7,261 nucleotides of DNA from JBBECF01 sp040881945 (GTDB lineage: Bacteria; Pseudomonadota; Alphaproteobacteria; Dongiales; Dongiaceae), in the NCBI GenBank assembly GCA_040881945.1, contig JBBECF010000035.1, positions 1-7,261 on the forward strand, in the 5' to 3' direction. Both the position numbers and the translations under genes were made by a program. Below the pieces are notes generated by a model that was given only the letters and a program-made list of their open reading frames with translations, was not told where the DNA came from and made no database searches. Positions 1-5,184 of the stretch are shown piece after piece (position 1 is the stretch's first letter; every line of letters starts with the position of its first letter).

Positions 1-53
1 GTGGCCCGTTCACCCCGAAATTCGTGAAACGAATTTCGCGGACGGGACACTAG
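1..53 (-). repeat. Palindromic interspersed repeat, copy 1
   Basis: First of three copies of a 53-56 bp hairpin-forming repeat; orientation is defined by the strand that begins CTAGTGTCC. Visible pairing: GTG 1-3 with CAC 48-50, CCCGT 5-9 with ACGGG 42-46, and 13-25 with 29-41 (13 bp with one C-C mismatch), closing a GAA loop at 26-28. Positions 10-12 form a one-sided bulge, and G4 opposite A47 is the mismatch conserved in all copies. The CTA expected before position 1 lies outside the window. It is nearly identical to the reverse complement of copy 2. No transposase gene is present in the window. Confidence 0.88.
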
Positions 54-72
54 GGCCGCGGTAGCCGGCTGC

Positions 73-101
73 CAATTGCCACGATCGCCCGCCCCTGTCA
101 A
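73..101 (-). promoter_or_regulatory. Possible divergent (leftward) promoter in the repeat spacer
   Basis: On the minus strand a perfect TTGACA -35 hexamer lies at 101-96. After a 17 nt spacer the -10 position reads CAATTG (78-73), a poor match to TATAAT. The patch is AT-richer than its surroundings. It would drive a gene to the left of the window. In some alphaproteobacteria a divergent small gene precedes aroA, which makes this plausible, but no coding sequence is visible here. The rest of the 54-163 spacer shows no gene; it has a GC-rich 6 bp stem (118-123 with 133-138) without a T-run. Confidence 0.22.
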
Positions 102-163
102 AAGGTAAATGCCGGGGGCGCCGGCTTCGCCGCGGCGCTGATCGCGCGTCCGGACCGGATATG

Positions 164-216
164 CTAGTGTCCCGTCCTCGAAATTCGATTTACGAATTTC
201 GAGGTGAACGGGCCAC
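164..216 (+). repeat. Palindromic interspersed repeat, copy 2
   Basis: Second copy, inverted relative to copy 1. GTG 167-169 pairs with CAC 214-216, CCCGT 171-175 with ACGGG 208-212, and the inner 12 bp helix 176-187 with 193-204 is perfect around an ATTTA loop (188-192). TGA 205-207 is the one-sided bulge, and T170 opposite C213 is the conserved mismatch. The left foot has CTAG at 164-167; the right foot ends CCAC followed by TGTT, so the outer palindrome is not completed as it is in copy 3. Together with copy 1 it flanks a 110 nt spacer (54-163), giving a REPIN-like inverted pair. Confidence 0.88.
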
Positions 217-225
217 TGTTTGAAT

Positions 226-281
226 CTAGTGGCCTGCTTATCCCAGAAATTCGAAAACGAATTTCTGGGGCAGGACACTAG
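226..281 (-). repeat. Palindromic interspersed repeat, copy 3
   Basis: Third and most complete copy, in the same orientation as copy 1 and only 9 nt after copy 2. CTAGTG 226-231 pairs with CACTAG 276-281, CCTGC 233-237 with GCAGG 270-274, and the perfect 12 bp helix 242-253 with 258-269 closes an AAAA loop. TTAT 238-241 is the one-sided bulge, and G232 opposite A275 is the conserved mismatch. Compared with copies 1 and 2, several base pairs differ on both arms so that pairing is kept. Its terminal TAG (279-281) is an in-frame stop upstream of aroA. Confidence 0.88.
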
Positions 282-323
282 AGACTCCGGCGGCATTCCT
301 CCGAGATCGAGAAAGACCAGCCG

Positions 324-1694
324 TTGCAGCCGCTCCGTTCCGATCCCGCCGGTCCCTTGCGCGGCACCGTCCGCGTCCCCGGCGACAAGTCGATCTCGCA
401 CCGCGCCCTGATGATCGGCGCGCTCGCCGTCGGCGAGACGCGCGTGCACGGCCTGCTCCAAGGCGAAGACGTGCTGCGCACGGCGGCGGCGATGCGCGCC
501 CTGGGGGCCGAGGTCGAGCCGCAGTCCGACGGCCTGTGGCGGGTGCGCGGCCGCGGCATCGGCGGGCTGGCCGAGCCCGACGACGTGCTCGACATGGGCA
601 ACGCCGGCACCGGGGCGCGCCTGCTCATGGGGCTGTTGGCGACGCATCCCGGCACCGCGTTCCTCACCGGCGACGGCTCGCTGCGCGCCCGGCCGATGGG
701 GCGCGTCGCGACGCCGCTCAGGATGATGGGGGCGGAGATCGTGGGGCGCGCGGGCTGCCGGCTGCCGCTCGCCGTCACCGGCGCCGCCGAGCCGATGCCG
801 ATCGTCTACCGCCTGCCGGTGCCCTCGGCCCAGGTGAAGTCGGCGATCCTGCTGGCCGGCCTGAACGCGCCCGGCCGGACGACGGTGATCGAGCCGGAGC
901 CGACGCGCGACCACACCGAGCAGATGCTGCGCCACTTCGGCGTCGAGGTCGCGGTCGAAGCCGGGGCCGACGGGCGCGCGGTCAGCGTCGTCGGCCAGCC
1001 CGAGCTGAGCGGGCGCATTGTGCGCGTGCCGGGCGACGCGTCCTCGGCCGCCTTTCCGTTGGTGGCGGCGCTGCTGCTGCCGGGCTCCGAAGTGACGCTG
1101 CGCGACGTCGGCATGAACCCGCACCGCATCGGGTTGATCGAGACGCTGCGCGAGATGGGAGCCGAGATCGCGGTGGCGAACCGGCGCCAGGAGGCGGGCG
1201 AGCCCGTGGCCGACCTGACCGTGCGGGCGAGCCGGCTCAGCGGCGTCGAGGTGCCGGCCGAGCGGGCGCCGCGGATGATCGACGAATACCCGATCCTGGC
1301 GGTCGCGGCCGCCTGCGCCGAGGGCGTCACGACGATGCGCGGCCTGGCCGAGCTCCGGGTCAAGGAGAGCGATCGGCTTGCCGCCATCGCCCGCGGCCTC
1401 GCCGCTTGCGGCGTCGAGGTCGAGGCCGCGGCCGACAGCCTGACGGTGCGCGGCGGCGGCCGGCGGCCGCGCGGCGGCGGCACCATCTGTACCGGCCTCG
1501 ATCACCGCATCGCCATGGCCTTCCTCGTGCTCGGCGCCGCGGCCGAAATGCCGGTCGGAATCGACGATGCCGCGCCTATCGACACCAGTTTCCCCGGCTT
1601 CGTCGAGCTGATGAACGGGCTCGGCGCGGCGATTGCCCGGCCCGAAGGCGCCGCCCGGCCCGACGGCGCCGCCGCGCCGAGCCGCCCGCGGTGA
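324..1694 (+). CDS. aroA: 3-phosphoshikimate 1-carboxyvinyltransferase (EPSP synthase, class II type)
   Basis: Cytoplasmic enzyme of the shikimate pathway that transfers enolpyruvate from PEP to shikimate-3-phosphate. The 456-aa product begins at a TTG codon, with GAGAAAG (309-315) as a plausible ribosome site. No ATG or GTG lies between the in-frame TAG at 279-281 and residue 1, and the N-terminus (MQPLRS, then RVPGDKSISHRA) fits the family without extension. Visible signatures: K22 in PGDKSISHR (shikimate-phosphate/PEP binding), GNAGTGAR at 92-99, RPMGRV, SAQVKSA, TRDHTE, MIDEYPILAVAAA and LRVKESDR, then the DHRIAM loop near the C-terminus. The motif set resembles the class II (CP4) group, but residue 95 is Gly where CP4 has Ala100. 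A short Ala/Pro/Arg tail of about 20 residues ends the protein. The stop overlaps the cmk start (GTGA), indicating translational coupling. Confidence 0.96.
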   Translation: MQPLRSDPAGPLRGTVRVPGDKSISHRALMIGALAVGETRVHGLLQGEDVLRTAAAMRALGAEVEPQSDGLWRVRGRGIGGLAEPDDVLDMGNAGTGARLLMGLLATHPGTAFLTGDGSLRARPMGRVATPLRMMGAEIVGRAGCRLPLAVTGAAEPMPIVYRLPVPSAQVKSAILLAGLNAPGRTTVIEPEPTRDHTEQMLRHFGVEVAVEAGADGRAVSVVGQPELSGRIVRVPGDASSAAFPLVAALLLPGSEVTLRDVGMNPHRIGLIETLREMGAEIAVANRRQEAGEPVADLTVRASRLSGVEVPAERAPRMIDEYPILAVAAACAEGVTTMRGLAELRVKESDRLAAIARGLAACGVEVEAAADSLTVRGGGRRPRGGGTICTGLDHRIAMAFLVLGAAAEMPVGIDDAAPIDTSFPGFVELMNGLGAAIARPEGAARPDGAAAPSRPR

Positions 1695-2419
1695 CCGCTT
1701 CCGACCGCACGACGCCGCTGGTCGTCGCCGTGGACGGACCCTCGGCCGCCGGCAAGGGCACGCTCGCGCGCCGGATTGCCGAGCATTTCAATCTCGCCTT
1801 TCTCGACACCGGCCTGATCTACCGGTCGGTCGGCGCCCGGCTGCTGCGGGCCGGCCGCGACCCCGGCGACGAGGCGGCTGCCGTGGCGGCGGCCCGCGAG
1901 GTCGGCCTCGACGAGCTCGATGCGCCGGAGTTGCGCGCCGACGCGGTCGCCCAGGCGGCCTCGAGGGTAGCCGCCATCCCGGCCGTGCGCGCCGCCCTGC
2001 TTGGGGTGCAACGGCGCTTCGCCGCCGATCCGCCGGCCGGACCGCGCGGCCCGGTCGCCGGGGCCGTGCTCGACGGCCGCGACATCGGCACGGTGGTCTG
2101 CCCCGACGCGGCGGTGAAGCTGTTCGTCACCGCCAGCCTGGAGACCCGCGCCGAGCGGCGCCATAAGGAGTTGCTTGGCCAGGGGCGCCAGAGTATATAT
2201 GCCCGCGTTTTGCAGGACATGAGCGAACGGGACGCCCGCGACAGCGACAGGGCGGTCGCGCCCCTGACGCCGGCCCGGGATGCCGTGATCGTCGACAGCA
2301 CGGCGCTCGACAAGGACGCCGCTTTCGCCGTCGCCGCGCGCCACGTCGCGCGGCACGCGGCTTGGCAAAAGACCGCCGGACACAACCGGACGGCCGGAAT
2401 AATGAGACGAAAGGATTGA
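1691..2419 (+). CDS. cmk: (d)CMP kinase
   Basis: Cytoplasmic kinase that phosphorylates CMP and dCMP with ATP for nucleic acid and lipid precursor pools. GTG start at 1691 overlaps the aroA stop; this start puts the P-loop GPSAAGKGT at residues 16-24, as expected. Further motifs: LDTGLIYR after the P-loop, DGRDIGTVV (D128-R130-D131, monophosphate site), AERRHKEL (lid-like Arg region) and RDARDSDR (R183, D184, R187), followed by a DST motif. The product is 242 aa. Compared with my memory of the E. coli enzyme, the NMP-binding insert is shorter, running straight from about GLDELDAPEL to ADAVAQAASRVAAIPAVRAALL, a compact form I associate with alphaproteobacteria. The reading frame continues upstream through aroA for lack of stops; that extension is a shadow. 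The 3' part holds a probable rpsA promoter, and the last codons overlap the rpsA ribosome site. Confidence 0.95.
   Translation: MTASDRTTPLVVAVDGPSAAGKGTLARRIAEHFNLAFLDTGLIYRSVGARLLRAGRDPGDEAAAVAAAREVGLDELDAPELRADAVAQAASRVAAIPAVRAALLGVQRRFAADPPAGPRGPVAGAVLDGRDIGTVVCPDAAVKLFVTASLETRAERRHKELLGQGRQSIYARVLQDMSERDARDSDRAVAPLTPARDAVIVDSTALDKDAAFAVAARHVARHAAWQKTAGHNRTAGIMRRKD
2171..2200 (+). promoter_or_regulatory. Candidate rpsA promoter inside cmk
   Basis: TTGCTT (2171-2176), a 17 nt spacer, then TATATAT (2194-2200). The -10 matches TATAAT at its first four positions and the -35 matches only TTG. The surrounding codons are unusual for this genome: AGT ATA TAT, then GTT TTG shortly after, including the ATA isoleucine codon that is very rare in high-GC genes. 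This suggests nucleotide-level selection. In E. coli, rpsA promoters also lie within the upstream cmk gene, which supports the reading by analogy. The distance to the rpsA start is about 220 nt. Confidence 0.4.
2373..2393 (+). other. Stem-loop in the rpsA leader (cmk 3' end)
   Basis: CCGCCGG (2373-2379) pairs with 2386-2393 to give seven base pairs with A2390 bulged and an ACACAA loop (2380-2385). It lies 33 nt before the rpsA ATG and 17 nt before its AAGGA site. The E. coli rpsA leader folds into hairpins used in S1 autoregulation; whether this one has that role is conjecture, and GC-rich DNA yields such stems by chance. Confidence 0.25.
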
Positions 2420-2426
2420 GCTTAAG

Positions 2427-4280
2427 ATGGCTAGAGCGACGACCACCGCCGGGGCGGCATACGACAAGGAGGATTTCGCCGCCCTGCTTGAGCAATCGTT
2501 CGGCGGCGCCGGCAATATCGAGGGCACCGTCGTCAACGGCGTGGTCATCGCCATCGAAAACGACATCGCGGTCATCGATGTCGGCCTGAAATCCGAGGGC
2601 CGCGTGGCGCTCAAGGAGTTTGCCGCTCCCGGACAGCGCCCGGAAATCAAGGTCGGCGACGTGGTCGAGGTCTATCTCGATCGCATGGAGGACAAGAACG
2701 GCGAGGCCGGGCTGAGCCGCGAGAAGGCGCGCCGCGAGGAGGCCTGGACCCAGCTCGACAAGAGCTTCAAGGACAACCTGCGCGTGACCGGCGTCATCTT
2801 CGGCCGGGTCAAGGGTGGGTTCACGGTCGATCTGTCGGGCGCCGTGGCTTTCCTGCCGGGCAGCCAGGTCGACATTCGCCCGGTGCGCGACGTCGGGCCG
2901 CTGATGGGCACGCCGCAGCCGTTCCTTATCCTGAAGATGGACCGCTCGCGTGGCAACATCGTCGTGTCGCGCCGCGCCGTGCTCGAGGAAAGCCGCGCCG
3001 AGGCGCGCACCGAGCTGATCGCCAACCTCAAGGAAGGCCAGGTGCTGCAGGGCGTGGTCAAGAACCTGACCGATTACGGCGCCTTCGTCGATCTCGGCGG
3101 GGTCGACGGCCTGTTGCACGTCACCGACATCGCCTGGCGGCGGATCAACCACCCGTCGGAGGCGCTCAGTATCGGCCAGACGGTGCAGGTCCAGGTCATC
3201 CGCTTCAACGCCGAGACGCAGCGCATCTCGCTCGGCATGAAGCAGCTCGAGGCCGACCCGTGGGACGGCGTGGCGGCGAAGTATCCGGTCGGCACCCGAT
3301 TCACCGGCCGGGTCACGAACATCACCGACTACGGCGCCTTCGTCGAGTTGGAGCCGGGAATCGAGGGGCTGGTCCACGTCTCGGAGATGAGCTGGACCAA
3401 GAAGAACGTGCACCCCGGCAAGATCGTATCGACCAGCCAGGCGGTCGAGGTCATGGTTCTCGACGTCGACCCGCAGAAGCGCCGCATCAGCCTGGGCCTG
3501 AAGCAGTGCCTGGCGAACCCGTGGACCGCCTTCGTCGAGACTCACCCGGTCGGCAGCGAGATCGACGGCGAGATCAAGAACATCACCGAGTTCGGGCTGT
3601 TCGTCGGCCTGCCCGGCGACATCGACGGCATGGTCCACCTCTCCGACCTCGACTGGCAGAAGCCGGGCGAACAGGCGATCGCCCAGTACAAGAAGGGCGA
3701 CGTCGTCAAGGTCAAGCTGCTCGACGTCGACGTGGACAAGGAGCGCATCAGCCTCGGCATCAAGCAGCTCGGCGCCGACCCGTTCGCCGGCGCCGCCGTC
3801 CTCAAGAAGGGCGACGTGGTCACCAGCACCGTGAGCGCCGTGCAAGACGACGGCCTCGAGGTGACGCTGAGCAACGGCATGACCGGCTTCATCCGCAAGG
3901 CCGATTTGTCGCGCGACCGCAGCGAACAGCGTCCGGACAGGTTCGCCGTGGGCGAAAAGGTCGACGCCAAGATCACGGCGATCGACACCAAGACCCGCAA
4001 GGTCAACCTGTCGATCAAGGCGCGCGAGACGGAGGAAGAGAAGAAGGCGATGGCCGATTACGGCTCGTCCGATTCCGGGGCCAGCCTCGGCGAGATTCTC
4101 GGCGCCGCCTTCTCGCGGGCGCAAAAGGACAAGCCGACGGACGAGGCCGGCGGCGCGGACGCCGACAAGACGGCGGCCAAGGTCCGGGCCAAGGCCAGGA
4201 CCAAGGCCGCGGCGAAGGGCAAGGACAAGGCGGCCGACGCCAAGGAATCCGGCGCGGGCGAGGCCGGCGACGAGGCCTGA
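2427..4280 (+). CDS. rpsA: 30S ribosomal protein S1
   Basis: Ribosome-associated RNA-binding protein that recruits and unwinds mRNA at initiation. The ATG is preceded by AAGGA (2411-2415) lying in the end of cmk. The 617-aa product shows six S1 (OB-fold) domains at about residues 29-97, 116-185, 202-273, 287-360, 373-447 and 459-533. Domains 3-5 carry the classic pattern G-x-V-x-N-I/L-T-D/E-Y/F-G-x-F-V, then L-x-H-V/L-S/T and R-I-S-L-G-x-K-Q; domains 1 and 2 are the divergent ribosome-binding type, and domain 6 is weaker. After domain 6 come SLGEILGAAF (from residue 553), common at alphaproteobacterial S1 ends, and a low-complexity Ala/Lys/Asp tail (567-617). That makes it about 60 residues longer than E. 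coli S1. Seven nucleotides separate it from cmk, and an internal cmk promoter may also drive it. Confidence 0.97.
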   Translation: MARATTTAGAAYDKEDFAALLEQSFGGAGNIEGTVVNGVVIAIENDIAVIDVGLKSEGRVALKEFAAPGQRPEIKVGDVVEVYLDRMEDKNGEAGLSREKARREEAWTQLDKSFKDNLRVTGVIFGRVKGGFTVDLSGAVAFLPGSQVDIRPVRDVGPLMGTPQPFLILKMDRSRGNIVVSRRAVLEESRAEARTELIANLKEGQVLQGVVKNLTDYGAFVDLGGVDGLLHVTDIAWRRINHPSEALSIGQTVQVQVIRFNAETQRISLGMKQLEADPWDGVAAKYPVGTRFTGRVTNITDYGAFVELEPGIEGLVHVSEMSWTKKNVHPGKIVSTSQAVEVMVLDVDPQKRRISLGLKQCLANPWTAFVETHPVGSEIDGEIKNITEFGLFVGLPGDIDGMVHLSDLDWQKPGEQAIAQYKKGDVVKVKLLDVDVDKERISLGIKQLGADPFAGAAVLKKGDVVTSTVSAVQDDGLEVTLSNGMTGFIRKADLSRDRSEQRPDRFAVGEKVDAKITAIDTKTRKVNLSIKARETEEEKKAMADYGSSDSGASLGEILGAAFSRAQKDKPTDEAGGADADKTAAKVRAKARTKAAAKGKDKAADAKESGAGEAGDEA

Positions 4281-4380
4281 GCCCGCTTCCGGCCGTCGAT
4301 GTCGGTCGCGCCTTTGCACCGCCCGCCCGCCCATGCCCTCGGACGAATCGAGAAAACGTCGTGATCTGAGAGGCTTATCC

Positions 4381-4409
4381 TTGACGGCCCGGAGCCGCTT
4401 TGGCACCCT
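4381..4409 (+). promoter_or_regulatory. Candidate ihfB promoter in the rpsA-ihfB gap
   Basis: The 187 nt gap (4281-4467) is the largest non-coding stretch between genes in the cluster. It contains CCTTGACGG, whose TTGACG (4381-4386) within CTTGAC is a good alphaproteobacterial -35. At 17 nt spacing the -10 position reads CACCCT (4404-4409), keeping only the conserved A2 and T6. A preceding AT-rich patch (GAGAAAACG near 4350) could be an upstream element. No T-run terminator was found after rpsA, so read-through is also likely. No small gene or RNA is recognised in the gap. Confidence 0.33.
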
Positions 4410-4453
4410 TGCGGCAGGGGAAGCAGCGTCCGGCCCGAATCCGGCCGCGGGGG

Positions 4454-4459
4454 GGGAGG
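4454..4459 (+). promoter_or_regulatory. Ribosome binding site that fixes the ihfB start
   Basis: GGGAGG, part of a G-run, sits 8 nt before the ATG at 4468. It is the clearest Shine-Dalgarno site in the window. It argues against the longer in-frame reading from 4333, which would add a 45-residue N-terminus foreign to the IHF family. Confidence 0.75.
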
Positions 4460-4467
4460 CGATCGTC

Positions 4468-4755
4468 ATGACGAAATCGGAACTCATCACGCTCATCGGG
4501 CAGATGAACCCGCATTTATACCAGCGTGACGTCGAGCGCATTGTGTCTACGATCTTCGATGAAATATCGGGGGCGCTGGCGCGCGGCGACCGTGTCGAGT
4601 TGCGCGGCTTCGGCGCGTTCTCGGTCAAGCGGCGCGAGGCCCGCGTCGGACGCAACCCGCGCACCGGCGACGCCGTCGCCGTCGCGCGCAAGGTGATTCC
4701 CTTTTTCAAGACGGGCAAGCAGTTGCGCGATCGGCTGAATGGCGCGCAGCGGTAG
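4468..4755 (+). CDS. ihfB: Integration host factor subunit beta
   Basis: Small DNA-bending protein of the HU/IHF family. It normally pairs with IhfA and shapes the nucleoid for transcription, replication and recombination. The 95-aa product starts MTKSELI, as in E. coli IhfB, has the dimerisation helices at about residues 2-40, then the beta-arm region with RGFGAFSVKRREARVGRNPRTG (the GRNP loop carries the Pro that intercalates into DNA), and ends with FFKTGKQLRDRL. This length matches the family (94 aa in E. coli). The start is chosen at 4468 because of GGGAGG 8 nt upstream. The 5' part of the gene is AT-richer than its neighbours (CATTTATAC, GAAATATCG), which may help initiation. It lies 187 nt after rpsA, the usual arrangement, and 60 nt before the LapA-domain gene. 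Confidence 0.96.
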   Translation: MTKSELITLIGQMNPHLYQRDVERIVSTIFDEISGALARGDRVELRGFGAFSVKRREARVGRNPRTGDAVAVARKVIPFFKTGKQLRDRLNGAQR

Positions 4756-4815
4756 CGACCGGCCGGCGCGGACCGCCGGACCCGCGGCCTGAAGCCGTCG
4801 CCCCGGGGGGCGATC

Positions 4816-5184
4816 GTGAAGCATTCCTCCTGGATCGTCACGCTGCCGGCGACCGCGGTCGCCGTGGTCTTTGCCGTCGCCAACCGGGCGCCGGCAAGCG
4901 TCGATTTCTGGCCGCTGCCCTGGGTCGTCGAGTTGCCGATCTATCTCCTCGTCCTCGGCGGGCTTGTTCTCGGCTTCTTCATCGGCGCCGGCGTCGCCTG
5001 GCTGTCCGCCGGCAAGCGACGCCGGCAGACGCGCCGATTGCGCGAAAGGTCCGGCGCCCTGGCGCAGCAACTCGCCGAGCTGCAGCGCCGGCAGGCGCCG
5101 TCGCCGGGGGCCGCGCCGCTCGCCCTCGAAACCGAGCGGCGCGCCGCTGCCTCGGGCGACGACACACGCTCGACCGCGGCATGA
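4816..5184 (+). CDS. LapA-domain (DUF1049) inner-membrane protein
   Basis: Small inner-membrane protein of the lipopolysaccharide assembly protein A domain family; in E. coli LapA acts with LapB in controlling LPS synthesis. The 122-aa product starts at GTG after a G-run (4805-4810). Helix 1 spans about residues 6-22, followed by the family signature FAVANR then V-D-F-W-P-L-P (19-35), and helix 2 spans 41-63 with a G-x-x-x-G run (GFFIGAG). A basic stretch, GKRRR (66-70), supports a cytoplasmic tail, and 71-92 could form a short coiled coil (LAQQLAELQRR). The last 30 residues are low-complexity. The family often sits right after ihfB. The stop overlaps the pyrF start (ATGA). I withhold the symbol lapA because many alphaproteobacterial members are not functionally tested. 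Confidence 0.88.
   Translation: MKHSSWIVTLPATAVAVVFAVANRAPASVDFWPLPWVVELPIYLLVLGGLVLGFFIGAGVAWLSAGKRRRQTRRLRERSGALAQQLAELQRRQAPSPGAAPLALETERRAAASGDDTRSTAA

Noticed and set aside
118..138. GC-rich stem in the spacer between repeat copies 1 and 2
   Set aside because: Six base pairs with a 9 nt loop, no T-run on either strand immediately after; no support for a terminator or RNA gene.
220..250. TTGAAT ... AGAAAT as an aroA promoter
   Set aside because: The spacing is 19 nt, the -10 match is poor, and the second element is inside the conserved helix of repeat copy 3. I could not identify a convincing aroA promoter in the window.
220..411. Small open frame crossing repeat copy 3 into aroA
   Set aside because: Weak start, no ribosome site, most of its length overlaps the repeat or aroA, and no recognisable protein feature.
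536..1690. Upstream extension of the cmk frame through aroA
   Set aside because: The translation is Arg/Ala-rich without motifs, while aroA in another frame is unmistakable. The GTG at 1691 gives the correct CMP kinase N-terminus.
4260..4278. Stem-loop at the rpsA stop (AGGCC with GGCCT) as terminator
   Set aside because: Five base pairs only, overlapping the coding end and not followed by a T-run.
4346..4358. IHF binding site for ihfB autoregulation
   Set aside because: The AT-rich AATCGAGAAAACG segment does not match the WATCAA-N4-TTR consensus.
4401..4413. Sigma-54-like TGGCAC...TTGC before ihfB
   Set aside because: Only two bases separate TGGCAC and TTGC; the GG and GC elements are too close for the fixed -24/-12 spacing.
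4333..4467. Longer ihfB start adding 45 residues
   Set aside because: The extension has no counterpart in the IHF family, and a strong GGGAGG site sits directly before the ATG at 4468.
4763..4779. Stem CCGGCG/CGCCGG after ihfB as terminator
   Set aside because: Six base pairs with a 5 nt loop but no T-run; the downstream gene appears to be in the same operon. Such stems are expected by chance at this GC content.
2127..4883. A 918-residue open frame on the minus strand across cmk, rpsA and ihfB
   Set aside because: It is the mirror frame of high-GC genes on the plus strand. The opposite strand encodes clear cmk, rpsA and ihfB, and the antisense product shows only low-complexity, His/Asp/Arg/Leu-biased sequence with no domain.
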